Origin: JBAZHE01 sp964547855
Lineage (GTDB): Bacteria > Patescibacteriota > Patescibacteriia > Patescibacteriales > WJLG01
NCBI GenBank assembly: GCA_964547855.1
Contig: CAZJPG010000024.1
Location: 1-16,202, forward strand
Length of the DNA stretch: 16,202 nucleotides
Direction: 5' to 3'
Shown: positions 5,302 to 13,297 of the stretch, piece after piece
Numbering within the stretch: the stretch's first letter is position 1
Layout of the letters: each line of letters begins with the position of its first letter
Made by a program: the position numbers and the translations under genes
Notes under the pieces: generated by a model
What the model was told of the DNA's origin: nothing
Databases searched by the model: none
What the model saw: the letters and a program-made list of their open reading frames with translations, nothing else

Positions 5302-7756
5302 AATTGACATGTTTCTCGTCGATATAATCGATAAAACGACTCTTGGCGGCCGGCCATCCTTGATCCTTAAATTTACTATAAGTAATATAAATGCGCTTCT
5401 TGGCACGGGTCATGGCCACATAAAACAATCTCTTCTCCTCCTCCAAATCAGATTTGGCATTCGGAAAGATGTACTCATTCATGCCAATAATAAAGACGTG
5501 ATCGAATTCCAGTCCTTTGACTTGATGGGCTGTGACGATCGGTACTTTGCCCTTTTCTAGGCCCAAAAAGTTTATATCTTTAACTAGAGCGGCATAGTGG
5601 ATCAATTCGCGCAAAGAAGTCTCTGGACGTTTAGCTTTGTCGTCCTTTTCCTCGAAGACCGAACGTAATTCACTGATCGATTTCTCCCGCTTACTCGCTT
5701 CTTGATCGTTCGAATAATATTCTAAAAGTCCGGACTCGTCCCAAACTTTATCCAGCATAGCGGCTGGCCGTAGCTCGGTAACTATCCTCTGCCAAGAATC
5801 TATTAAGGTCGCCAACTTCAAAAACTTACCAGAATGCTCTTGCCAAACTTTAACGCGTTCCGGCTGTTTTGATTTAAGCCGCGTGACCAATTCGGCCAAG
5901 AGTCCGATCGTGGCCTCGACATCGTCTTGAGCGTCATGAGTGGCAGCGGCCAAGCCCAAGAGCTCAGACAAAGTTCCGAGTCGATAATTAGGAGATTGAA
6001 CTGTACGCTTGGCCAAATCAAGGGTGTCATAATATTCAGCGAATTCGAAATCCACCCCGCGACGCTTGCCATTCTCGATTATCATCGTAAGGTCGAAATT
6101 GACATTATGCCCGACGACCGGATCGCCGGCAATGAATTTTTTTAAGTCAGACAAGATCTTCTTCGGGTCTTTGCCCTCTTTTTTAAGAAAGGCGTCCGAT
6201 AGGCCATGAATAGACTGAGAAAAACCAACTGGAATATCGTTCTTAAGATAAAAATGGAAGCGCTCACCAACCTGTCCATTGACGACCTCAGCGGCGAATA
6301 TCTGCACGATGTCATCGGAAAAAACATTAGTGCCTGTAGTCTCAGTATCTAAAACGACTAACCTGCTCTTGTCGTGCCTATTTAAAAGATCAAAAAAAGG
6401 TTCAGGATATTTATAATTTTTAAAATTCAAAAAATCAGACACTTTAATGCCAGAGGTGCTTTGATCGATTATCCCCTTCATCGTGACCGCTCCGATGTTT
6501 CTGGGCGGACGTTTGACCAGGCGATAGGCCGATTCAAGATCGAAACGATTAAAAATTATCTTTAAGTAGGCATAGACATCCTTGATCTCTTGCCGGCGAA
6601 AAAATTCGTATTTATCGACCGTTATGTGGGCCACTCCTTTCCTTTCAAAGATCTCGGCGGTCTTATTTATGAGATAATTGGCGCGAGCAATCACGACGGC
6701 TCTCTCGTCAGGAGCTTCTTTTTTCAATCGCTCTATGTTTTCGATCACATAGGAGATCTCTTCTTCGAAATTATGCCCAGAAAAGACGTTGACCGCTTTC
6801 TCGGCCTTGTCATTCTCCTTTAAGGTCTTAAGTTCTTTGGTCTCTGGTTTTATAAAACTTCCCAAAAAAGATTTTACCGCTGATAAAATATTGGGATCGA
6901 ACCGATAATTAGTCGTGAGGTTCATTCCCTTGACCGCTGGGAAATGGCTTTGAATCAACTTCTTCAAAAAAAATGGCTGACTCCCACGCCAAGAATAGAT
7001 CGTTTGGTCCAAGTCACCGATAAAAGAGATATTTTTATGGGTACGAGCCAATTCTTTGACGACAAGATACTCCGAAAGATGAGTATCCTGAAATTCGTCC
7101 AACTGAATAAAGCGATATTTAGCGATCCATTGATCGCGAACTTTTGGATTTAAATACAAAGCGCGCAAAGTTAAAAGGACCAATTCGTTAAAATCCAAAG
7201 AATGCTGATCCGACAAAGACTGGCGGTACTCGACCGCTATCTTTTCAATCGTCTTGTCTACCTGTCCCTCCTTAACTTGGCAGCCGATCTCTTTTTCCAG
7301 TTTCGATAATTCCCAAGAATATATACGTTCGATCAGTTCCGAAACTTGGCGAGCCTCCTTGTCTTCATCAATCTGTATCTCTGGATGTCTTTCTAGAATG
7401 GCCTTCATCGTTTCGCGCTGCTCTTCTTCCTCGAATATCGCGAAGTCGCGCGACAGACCGATCTCCTTAGACTCGGCCTTAAGGAAGTAGGCGCACCAGC
7501 CATGGAAGGTTTTGACCGTGATCTTATCAGAGACTTCTTTATTGTTTATTCTGGTACGAATGCGCGCAAGCATCTCTTCGGCCGCACGATTAGTGAAAGT
7601 CAAACATAAAATCTCCTCCGGTTTAATACCAGACTCAAGGGCCTTGGCTACGCGTTCCGTCAGGACCGTGGTCTTGCCCGTGCCGACCGGAGCCGAAACT
7701 AGATAAGCGCCATCGATAGCATCGATTATCTCTTTTTGTTCTTGATTGAAATCCAT
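5291..7756 (-). CDS. UvrD/PcrA-type helicase with inserted DEDDh exonuclease domain
   Basis: 821 residues from the ATG at 7756 (residue numbers here count six codons further upstream). An SF1A ATP-dependent 3'-5' DNA helicase: GTGKTT Walker A at 31-36, TFTNRAAEEM at 59-68, LDEFQD at 225-230, GDLDQTIYSWRG at 253-264, TTNYR at 287-291, HQVKGLEFDHVF at 750-761 and LFYVAMTRAKKR at 783-794. Between the motif IV area and motif V, residues about 470-636 form a complete DnaQ-like 3'-5' exonuclease: DTETTG (Asp476, Glu478), GHNVNFD (Asp561) and HDAQDD (His613, Asp618). All four acidic residues and the His are present, so both activities are probably intact. It likely unwinds and trims DNA in repair. 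It sits divergently from the copper operon. No SD is seen. Confidence 0.93.
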   Translation of the reverse strand: MDFNQEQKEIIDAIDGAYLVSAPVGTGKTTVLTERVAKALESGIKPEEILCLTFTNRAAEEMLARIRTRINNKEVSDKITVKTFHGWCAYFLKAESKEIGLSRDFAIFEEEEQRETMKAILERHPEIQIDEDKEARQVSELIERIYSWELSKLEKEIGCQVKEGQVDKTIEKIAVEYRQSLSDQHSLDFNELVLLTLRALYLNPKVRDQWIAKYRFIQLDEFQDTHLSEYLVVKELARTHKNISFIGDLDQTIYSWRGSQPFFLKKLIQSHFPAVKGMNLTTNYRFDPNILSAVKSFLGSFIKPETKELKTLKENDKAEKAVNVFSGHNFEEEISYVIENIERLKKEAPDERAVVIARANYLINKTAEIFERKGVAHITVDKYEFFRRQEIKDVYAYLKIIFNRFDLESAYRLVKRPPRNIGAVTMKGIIDQSTSGIKVSDFLNFKNYKYPEPFFDLLNRHDKSRLVVLDTETTGTNVFSDDIVQIFAAEVVNGQVGERFHFYLKNDIPVGFSQSIHGLSDAFLKKEGKDPKKILSDLKKFIAGDPVVGHNVNFDLTMIIENGKRRGVDFEFAEYYDTLDLAKRTVQSPNYRLGTLSELLGLAAATHDAQDDVEATIGLLAELVTRLKSKQPERVKVWQEHSGKFLKLATLIDSWQRIVTELRPAAMLDKVWDESGLLEYYSNDQEASKREKSISELRSVFEEKDDKAKRPETSLRELIHYAALVKDINFLGLEKGKVPIVTAHQVKGLEFDHVFIIGMNEYIFPNAKSDLEEEKRLFYVAMTRAKKRIYITYSKFKDQGWPAAKSRFIDYIDEKHVNFES

Positions 7757-7780
7757 AGTTAGACTTATTAACAACTGATT

Positions 7781-7789
7781 AATTCTATC
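7781..7789 (-). promoter_or_regulatory. Possible extended -10 promoter of the helicase gene
   Basis: The minus strand reads TGATAGAAT (7789-7781), an extended -10 with hexamer TAGAAT, about 25 bases upstream of the helicase ATG. No good -35 is present. Confidence 0.35.
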
Positions 7790-7815
7790 AAAAAAACCTT
7801 AAGAAATCTACCCAT

Positions 7816-7844
7816 TTGACACTAATCCCCGATGATTATATAAT
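7816..7844 (+). promoter_or_regulatory. Promoter of the copper operon
   Basis: Perfect consensus: -35 TTGACA (7816-7821), 17-bp spacer, -10 TATAAT (7839-7844). Transcription would start near 7851. A promoter this strong normally needs a repressor, which fits the CsoR-type gene it drives. Confidence 0.85.
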
Positions 7845-7849
7845 TGTTA

Positions 7850-7868
7850 ATACCTCCCCCCCAGGTAT
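7850..7868 (+). promoter_or_regulatory. Candidate CsoR operator
   Basis: ATACCTCCCCCCCAGGTAT is an inverted repeat (ATACCT/AGGTAT) around a run of C. It covers the predicted transcription start of the operon. Known CsoR operators have the same plan: TA-rich ends with a C/G run inside (ATACCC...GGGTAT). Position and form are seen; binding is inferred. Confidence 0.6.
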
Positions 7869-7885
7869 ATAAAGGTGGGTAATAA

Positions 7886-8029
7886 AATTACATCCTAGTC
7901 ATCGCCGGCTACCGCTCGCCGCTCCCAGCGCGGCGGCTCGCTACTACTTCTCGCGGCCTCTTCGCGCTACGCGCGAAACCGTGCCCGGCCGCATCGAAGA
8001 AGCGCGCCGTCAATGACTAGAATGTAATT
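7886..8029. repeat. GC-rich structured palindromic element in the csoR leader
   Basis: Terminal arms AATTACATCCTAGTCAT (7886-7902) and its near-perfect complement (8013-8029, 16 of 17) enclose 110 bases of which about 73% are G or C, in an AT-rich intergenic region. Inside are CGCCGC/GCGGCG (7917-7922 and 7930-7935), a long arm CTTCTC-GCGGCC (7947-7958) with GGCCGC-(AT)-CGAAGAAG (7987-8002), and a 7-bp hairpin TTCGCGC-TAC-GCGCGAA (7961-7977). The whole unit lies between the operon promoter and the csoR start. It may be a mobile palindromic unit or a structured 5' leader. No protein-coding potential is convincing. Confidence 0.65.
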
Positions 8030-8039
8030 ATAAAATTCC

Positions 8040-8324
8040 ATGAAAACAACATCTAAGAATAAAAGACAAGCGGCATTGGTCGGATTTAAAAAAGCCAGGT
8101 CGCTTCTAGACAAGATCGTTAAGATGACCGATGGCGGCGAATACTGCATCGATATAATGCAACAGAACCTAGCGGTCATCGGCCTCCTAAAATCGGCCCA
8201 CCAACAATTGATGGAAAACCACCTCTCTACTTGTTTCAAATCGGCTGTAGCCCGCAAGAACGAAAAAGTTCAAGAAAAAATGATCGACGAAATATTAAAG
8301 ACGACTAAAATGGCCAATCGCTAA
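8040..8324 (+). CDS. csoR: CsoR-type copper-sensing repressor
   Basis: 94 residues, all-helical DUF156 (CsoR/RcnR/FrmR) family. In this family Cu(I) binding to the tetramer releases operator DNA. The sequence shows the Cu(I) ligand set Cys36 (EYCIDIM), His61 and Cys65 (ENHLSTC), the C-H-C arrangement of CsoR rather than the nickel/cobalt pattern of RcnR. The Lys/Arg-rich N-terminus (MKTTSKNKRQ) would contact DNA. It is the first gene of the plus-strand copper operon, 18 bp before the next gene, so it probably represses its own operon through the dyad at 7850-7868. The start ATG lies 10 bases after the structured element and has no SD. A persulfide sensor (CstR) is less likely because the partners are copper proteins. 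Confidence 0.9.
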   Translation: MKTTSKNKRQAALVGFKKARSLLDKIVKMTDGGEYCIDIMQQNLAVIGLLKSAHQQLMENHLSTCFKSAVARKNEKVQEKMIDEILKTTKMANR

Positions 8325-8342
8325 TTTAGCCTAAATAAAAAT

Positions 8343-9605
8343 ATGGAAAATAAAAAGCAAGAAGCACCCGCCTGCCCACACTGTGCCGGCGAAGAAAAAA
8401 ATAGCAAAAAGGCTTCGCCCATCGCTTTCTTGATCTTGGCCGCACTGCTCGTCGCCGTCTATTTTTTCCTCATCAAAAGCGGCGCTTTCTATTTAATGGC
8501 CAAGCTAAACGACAATAACATCGATTACTGGCTAATATTTATCGTAGGTCTTCTGGCCTCCTTTCATTGCGTTGGGATGTGCGGCAGCTTTGTGGCCGCT
8601 TATAGCGCCAAACAATTAGAAAAAGGCTGCCCGCCAAGCAAAAAATCTCATTGGCTCTATAATTTAGGACGCTTTATCTCCTACACATTATCTGGGGCAT
8701 TACTTGGACTCTTCGGCTCGGCTGTGGCGATCAACCCTCACTTTTCTGGATTTCTCTTGTTACTGGCTGGAACTTTTATGACCGTAATGGGCTTAAAACT
8801 TCTGACTGGCGGAAGATTCTTAAGCGGCTTTAAACTCAAGCTTCCATCTATTCTTTCTCGCTTCATTTATAAGATGAATAAAGATGGTTCACCTAAAGCC
8901 CCTCTTATAATAGGACTTTTGACCGGCTTGATGCCTTGTGGCCCTCTTCAAGCCATGCAACTCTACGCTCTTTCCACTGGCAGTATTTGGAGAGGAGCGC
9001 TATCCATGGCCTTATACTCCGCCGGAACGATACCGATGATGTTCATTTTTGGATCTTTTATTTCATCGCTTTCCGGATCAAGGATAAAGAATATGCTTAA
9101 AGTCTCCGGAGTCATAGTTCTAACTCTTGGTTTAATGACGGCCGCTCGCGGTTTCTCCGATTCTGGATTACAAAGAAAAATAAGCAAGCCAATAAACCAA
9201 ATAACTGGCAAAAAAGAAGTCTCTGCCGATCAATACTATTCTGACTCTGTCGCGACCGACAAATACCAAACCGTTGAGATGACCATTACTTCTTCCGGCT
9301 TCCAGCCGAACATAATCAAGATAAAAAAAGGATTGCCAGTACGCTGGATAATCAAAGATGGTGGAGTGACCGGCTGTACCAATGAAATAATACTCTATAA
9401 CGGTAGCCAACAATTGCGCTACAAAATAAATTCGCCGCAGACCATAATCAAATTCATGCCTGCCAACCAAGCGGAAATAAAATTCTCCTGCTGGATGAAA
9501 ATGGTCTGGGGGAAATTCGTACTTGAAGATGGGCAACAAAGCCAATCTCCTTCGACAGAAGTCGAGTCCGAAGGAGTCTGCACTCAAGACGGCTGCAGCC
9601 AATGA
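8343..9605 (+). CDS. DsbD_2/TauE-like membrane protein fused to a cupredoxin-like domain
   Basis: 420 residues. A cytosolic N-terminal CPHC (11-14) precedes a first helix (about 27-45). A six-helix DsbD_2-type (sulfite-exporter/urease-accessory-like) core spans about 60-270 with the conserved HCVGMCG (75-81) and LMPCGP (196-201). A linker leads to an extracytoplasmic cupredoxin-like domain (about 305-395): TSSGFQPNIIKIKKG, Cys345 in GVTGCTNEI, and FSCWMKMVWGKF (Cys383, Met385, Met387), which matches EfeO-type cupredoxin domains. The tail has two more Cys (CTQDGCSQ). Cys, His and Met at each step suggest copper passing across the membrane. It lies between csoR and copA without an internal terminator, so it is part of the copper operon. 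The exact transported species is not provable here. Confidence 0.85.
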   Translation: MENKKQEAPACPHCAGEEKNSKKASPIAFLILAALLVAVYFFLIKSGAFYLMAKLNDNNIDYWLIFIVGLLASFHCVGMCGSFVAAYSAKQLEKGCPPSKKSHWLYNLGRFISYTLSGALLGLFGSAVAINPHFSGFLLLLAGTFMTVMGLKLLTGGRFLSGFKLKLPSILSRFIYKMNKDGSPKAPLIIGLLTGLMPCGPLQAMQLYALSTGSIWRGALSMALYSAGTIPMMFIFGSFISSLSGSRIKNMLKVSGVIVLTLGLMTAARGFSDSGLQRKISKPINQITGKKEVSADQYYSDSVATDKYQTVEMTITSSGFQPNIIKIKKGLPVRWIIKDGGVTGCTNEIILYNGSQQLRYKINSPQTIIKFMPANQAEIKFSCWMKMVWGKFVLEDGQQSQSPSTEVESEGVCTQDGCSQ

Positions 9606-9632
9606 TCGGTTTAAAAAAATAAATTAAAAAAT

Positions 9633-11861
9633 ATGCCAACATACAAGATGGGCGTATCCGGAATGCATTGTGCCAATTGCGCCAACAACATAGGCAAAAT
9701 GCTTAAAGATACTCCAGGAGTACGCTCGGCGGAAGTCAGCTTTGCTACCGAAAAGGCCGAGATAGACTTCGATGAGGGCAAAACTAGTTTAAAAGACCTT
9801 AATAAAATCATAGAAAAACTTGGCTATCGTTTAGACATACCTAGCGAGAAGGATCAAAAAAATGAAAGGCAAGAAAAAAAGATAAAAGAGCTAAAGGCTG
9901 AAAAAGCCAAATCCTTACCAGCCTTTTTTCTAGCCATCATCGCCTTTGCCTGGGTCCTTTGGGTCATCACCGATAAATTCTTCGCCTTGCCCATGCCCAA
10001 TACTGGAATAATAAATTCCATAGCCATGATCGCCGCCACCTTCGTATTGTTTAATAGTGGTCGGCAATTCCTTGGTGGAGTCTGGCATTTCATACGCTAC
10101 GGTCAAGCCAATATGGACACATTGATTGGAATAGGAACAGGGGTGGCTTGGGCCTACAGCTGTTTGATAATCCTCTTTCCAGGATTTAAAAAAGCCATAG
10201 GCGCATCTGATATGGTGTATTTCGACGCTACCATCGTCATTATCGGCTTCGTTTCCTTTGGAAAATATTTAGAAAGAAAATCCAAACTCAAAACCGGCGA
10301 AGCAGTAGAAAAACTCCTACATCTTTCCGCTAAGACGGCCATCGTCATGATCGACGGCCAAGAAGTAGAGAGACCAATAAACGAAGTTGCGGTCGGAGAC
10401 ATCATCATAGTCAAACCAGGAGCCAAAGTACCTGTCGATGGCGAGATCATCGAAGGACGATCAAGCATAGATGAATCAATGATCTCTGGCGAACCACTGC
10501 CAGCCGATAAAAACCCCGGGGATTACGTCTTAGCTGGAACGATAAACAAAAGCGGATGGTTCAAATTTCAAGCTACGAAAGTAGGACAAGAGACCATGCT
10601 CGCCCAAATCATAAAGACAGTCGAAGACGCTCAAAGCTCTAAGGCCCCCATTGAAAATCTAGCCGACCGCGTCTCTGCTGTTTTTGTCCCAGCCGTCATG
10701 TCTATAGCCGTTCTGTCGGTCATACTATGGCTAACCATCGGAACTGGCTCATTGGGATTCTCCCAAGCCCTATCTTACGCCATCATGTCCCTGGTCGCCG
10801 TTCTAACCGTTGCCTGCCCTTGCGCCCTTGGATTAGCTACCCCCACCGCCATAATAGTCGGCGTCGGCAAAGGAGCTTCCTTGGGTCTCTTGATTAAAGA
10901 CGCGGAATCATTAGAAAAATTAGAGTCGGTCGATACTGTCGCTTTCGACAAGACAGGTACTTTGACGGAAGGCAAACCACAAGTGCAAAGCTTTGAATGC
11001 TTCGAAGGCTTCGACGAAAAAAACTTATTAACGCTAGCTGCGGCCATCGAAAGCAAATCCGAACACCCATTGGCCAAAGCGATAGTCGATCACACTAACG
11101 ACTCTTCCAATAATAAAGTCGTCGAAAATTTTCAAGCGATCGAAGGGTTTGGTGTCGAAGCATCTATCGATGGACAAAAGATCGTCATCCGTAAAGCCAA
11201 AAACGACGAGAACATCAACAACCTTGAAGCCTTATATGACAAAGGACAAACAGCGGTGATCATAGAAATAGACGGGCATGCGGCCGGACTCTTCGGCATA
11301 AGCGATACTATTAAAAAATCATCTAAAGCCGCCATCGATGAATTGCGAGCCATGGGCATTAAAGTCGTCATGATAACTGGCGACAATAGTCGCAGCGCTC
11401 AAGCTGTGGCCGAAAATCTTGGTATCGACGAAACGATCTCCCAAGTAAGGCCAAATGAGAAATACGAAGTAATAAAAAAACTTCAAGAAAAAGGCAATAA
11501 GGTCGCTTTCGCCGGCGACGGGATCAATGACGCTCCGGCCTTGGCCCAAGCCACTGTCGGACTGTCTATGGCCACCGGATCAGACATAGCCATTGAAGCA
11601 TCTGGTATCGCCATCCTCTCGGGGGACATCGCCAAAGTCCCTAAGGCGATCAAATTAGCCAAAGCCACCATGAGGACAATAAAACAAAACCTCTTTTGGG
11701 CTTTTATCTATAATACCGTAGCCATCCCTGTAGCAGCTGGAATACTCTATCCCATTTGGGGAATATTCCTAAATCCCGTATTCACTGGTATAGCTATGGC
11801 CTTCTCTAGCGTATCAGTGGTAGGCAATTCTTTAAGACTAAAGGCTAAAAACATAAAATAA
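9633..11861 (+). CDS. copA: Cu(I)-exporting P1B-1 ATPase
   Basis: 742 residues. One N-terminal HMA domain (1-70) with GMHCANC (Cys13, Cys16), a charged linker (71-94), eight predicted transmembrane helices, actuator SGEP (285-288), CPC (395-397) in helix 6, DKTGT (Asp439 is phosphorylated), HP (478-479) in the nucleotide domain, TGDN (582-585) and GDGINDAP (628-635). The C-terminal pair of helices has the YN (693-694) and MAFSS (722-726) signatures that, with CPC, define Cu(I) pumps. All catalytic residues are intact and the length is normal. It is the last gene of the operon, 27 bp after the cupredoxin fusion, and ends at a palindromic terminator. Start ATG without SD. Copper export from the cytosol is very likely. 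Confidence 0.95.
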   Translation: MPTYKMGVSGMHCANCANNIGKMLKDTPGVRSAEVSFATEKAEIDFDEGKTSLKDLNKIIEKLGYRLDIPSEKDQKNERQEKKIKELKAEKAKSLPAFFLAIIAFAWVLWVITDKFFALPMPNTGIINSIAMIAATFVLFNSGRQFLGGVWHFIRYGQANMDTLIGIGTGVAWAYSCLIILFPGFKKAIGASDMVYFDATIVIIGFVSFGKYLERKSKLKTGEAVEKLLHLSAKTAIVMIDGQEVERPINEVAVGDIIIVKPGAKVPVDGEIIEGRSSIDESMISGEPLPADKNPGDYVLAGTINKSGWFKFQATKVGQETMLAQIIKTVEDAQSSKAPIENLADRVSAVFVPAVMSIAVLSVILWLTIGTGSLGFSQALSYAIMSLVAVLTVACPCALGLATPTAIIVGVGKGASLGLLIKDAESLEKLESVDTVAFDKTGTLTEGKPQVQSFECFEGFDEKNLLTLAAAIESKSEHPLAKAIVDHTNDSSNNKVVENFQAIEGFGVEASIDGQKIVIRKAKNDENINNLEALYDKGQTAVIIEIDGHAAGLFGISDTIKKSSKAAIDELRAMGIKVVMITGDNSRSAQAVAENLGIDETISQVRPNEKYEVIKKLQEKGNKVAFAGDGINDAPALAQATVGLSMATGSDIAIEASGIAILSGDIAKVPKAIKLAKATMRTIKQNLFWAFIYNTVAIPVAAGILYPIWGIFLNPVFTGIAMAFSSVSVVGNSLRLKAKNIK

Positions 11862-11890
11862 AAAATACCCCTTTTAAAAGGGGTATTTTT
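11861..11890. terminator. Bidirectional intrinsic terminator between copA and the SIMPL gene
   Basis: A perfect 30-bp palindrome: AAAAATACCCCTTTT followed by its exact complement. It begins on the last base of the copA stop codon and ends 4 bases before the SIMPL gene's stop. Each strand gives a stem followed by a T run, so it can end both convergent transcripts. Confidence 0.9.
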
Positions 11891-11894
11891 TATT

Positions 11895-12662
11895 TTACTT
11901 TATTTTATACGTCAACGTCATATTAACTTTGATCTCCATCTCACCACTCTGTATGTCGGGCACAGACCCAGCCATCGATCCTCCAGCGGCATCTTTGGCG
12001 TAAGCGAAGTTATTGGAATAGACTGGGGCATCATAAGACCCGCCTTCATATACCCCAACCAACTTACCCAGTTTAACACCAGAAGCATTTTCCAATTCTT
12101 TAGCTTTTTCCTTGGCTTTCTCGATAGCCTCTGCTCTAGCCGCAGTCTTCAAGGCCTCTGGATCGTCTATCGTGAAATTTATATTATTCGTTTGATTGGC
12201 TCCAGCAGAAACGGCTTTCTGTATAGCATTACCTATAATGTCCAAATTACGGACCTTAACGGTTATGTTTTGAATTAACTGATAGCCATCCAGTCTTTGT
12301 CTGCTAGTATCCTTATCATAACTATAAACAGGATTTATATTGTAATACGTCGTTTTGATATCCTTATCCTCTATACTCAATGATTTTAGTTCTGATATGA
12401 CTTTATTCATTCTATCGTTACCATCTTTTACCGCATCGACGACGCTGGATTTAGTCTCGGTCTGAACTCCAAAAGTCAGACTAGCCACATCCGGCTTAGC
12501 TGTCGCTTTTCCTTCTGCGGTCACTGAAATCTGATAATTGTCGTTCTCCATGATCTTGTCGCGCAAAATGGCCAATACGCCCAAGGCGATCACGCCTAGC
12601 GACAAAATCACCGCGATAGCAGCCTTCCAGACGCCACCACCTACAATTTTGTTTTGTTCCAT
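11895..12662 (-). CDS. SIMPL (DUF541) domain protein, membrane-anchored
   Basis: 255 residues. A short cytosolic N-terminus, one transmembrane helix (about 12-33, WKAAIAVILSLGVIALGVLAIL), then the SIMPL domain (about 40-254). Signatures are ISVTAEGKATAKPDVASLTFGVQTE, YNINPVYSYD, GYQLIQNITVKVRNLD and the helical ARAEAIEKAKEKAKELENASGVKLGKLVGV. The family (BP26/YggE-like) consists of periplasmic or surface proteins that can form channel-like oligomers; its biochemical role is poorly defined. It is monocistronic, convergent with the copper operon, sharing only the terminator. The ATG at 12662 has no SD. No strong promoter is visible in the 64 bases upstream. Confidence 0.88.
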   Translation of the reverse strand: MEQNKIVGGGVWKAAIAVILSLGVIALGVLAILRDKIMENDNYQISVTAEGKATAKPDVASLTFGVQTETKSSVVDAVKDGNDRMNKVISELKSLSIEDKDIKTTYYNINPVYSYDKDTSRQRLDGYQLIQNITVKVRNLDIIGNAIQKAVSAGANQTNNINFTIDDPEALKTAARAEAIEKAKEKAKELENASGVKLGKLVGVYEGGSYDAPVYSNNFAYAKDAAGGSMAGSVPDIQSGEMEIKVNMTLTYKIK

Positions 12663-12726
12663 AGATTTTTGGTTTGATTAGTTATCTTATCACTTATAAA
12701 TAACGAAACAGTGACCAAAAAAGTAA

Positions 12727-13200
12727 CTATCTCTCTCGCCCTTCGAATTCTAAAAGCCATTTTTTATGACGAAAGCCGCCGGAATACCCCTTGAGCTCGC
12801 CATCAGAACCGATGACGCGATGACAAGGAACGGCCAACATCAATTTATTCTGGGCGCAGGCCGAGGCTACGGCGCGAGCTAAATTCTTGCCACCAAGACG
12901 CTTAGCTAGATCCGAATAGGAAACTGTCTGTCCGTAAGGTATCCTTAAAAGTTCCTTCCAAACCCTTTTCTGCCATGGCGTCCCAGAAAAATTCATAGGA
13001 AAATCAAAATGATCGCGGCGTCCGGAAAAATACTCCTTTAGCTGCTTGACCACTTTTTTAAGATGTGGCGACTCCTGGTCGCCGGCCTCTTTCCCTCCCC
13101 CAGAAAACAAAACAGAGACCACGCCGTTTTCATTGGCGCGAATCTCTAAAAGCCCTAGGGGGCAAGAAAAAAATGCCCTGGAAAAGTCCTCTTTTTCCAT
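12727..13200 (-). CDS. ogt: Methylated-DNA--protein-cysteine methyltransferase
   Basis: 157 residues. A suicide DNA repair enzyme that moves alkyl groups from O6-alkylguanine to its own cysteine. The C-terminal half carries the full signature: GTPWQKRVWKELLRIPYGQTVSYSDLA, the DNA-binding Arg in ARAVASACAQN, the active-site PCHRV and the closing GYSGGFRHKKWLLEFE. The N-terminal half is short and diverged (SCPLGLLEIRANENGVVSV), as in Ogt-type proteins. I place the start at the ATG at 13200: the frame stays open upstream to 13389, but that part runs through the terminator of the preceding gene (13257-13293) and overlaps its coding region. No SD. An 8-bp inverted repeat flanks a possible -10 just upstream (separate entry). 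Confidence 0.92.
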   Translation of the reverse strand: MEKEDFSRAFFSCPLGLLEIRANENGVVSVLFSGGGKEAGDQESPHLKKVVKQLKEYFSGRRDHFDFPMNFSGTPWQKRVWKELLRIPYGQTVSYSDLAKRLGGKNLARAVASACAQNKLMLAVPCHRVIGSDGELKGYSGGFRHKKWLLEFEGRER

Positions 13201-13206
13201 GGTGTA

Positions 13207-13238
13207 TTGGTGATTTAAATATTTTAGCACATCACCAA
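13207..13238 (-). promoter_or_regulatory. Dyad around a possible ogt promoter -10
   Basis: TTGGTGAT (13207-13214) and its exact complement ATCACCAA (13231-13238) flank an extended -10, TGCTAAAAT on the minus strand (hexamer at 13226-13221). No good -35 is present. The arrangement is that of an operator over a regulated promoter; no regulator can be named. Confidence 0.35.
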
Positions 13239-13256
13239 AAATTAGGGAATAAAGAA

Positions 13257-13293
13257 AAATCCCGCCCACTTGGTGCTCAAGTGCGCGGGATTT
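13257..13293 (-). terminator. Intrinsic terminator of the 121-residue orphan gene
   Basis: AAATCCCGC (13257-13265) pairs with GCGGGATTT (13285-13293), then a C/C mismatch, then CACTTG/CAAGTG, with loop GTGCT. ATTTTTCTTTATT follows in the minus direction. It lies 4 bases after the stop codon at 13298. Confidence 0.88.
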
Positions 13294-13297
13294 GATA

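Noticed and set aside
7886..8029. Integron attC site or transposon with target duplication
   Set aside because: No attC-type core (GTTRRRY) is present; a repeated ATAAAATT on both sides does not sit at equal distance from the arms and is likely chance in AT-rich DNA.
7967..8257. 96-codon minus-strand frame over the GC-rich element and csoR
   Set aside because: It runs antisense through the palindromic element and csoR with no family resemblance.
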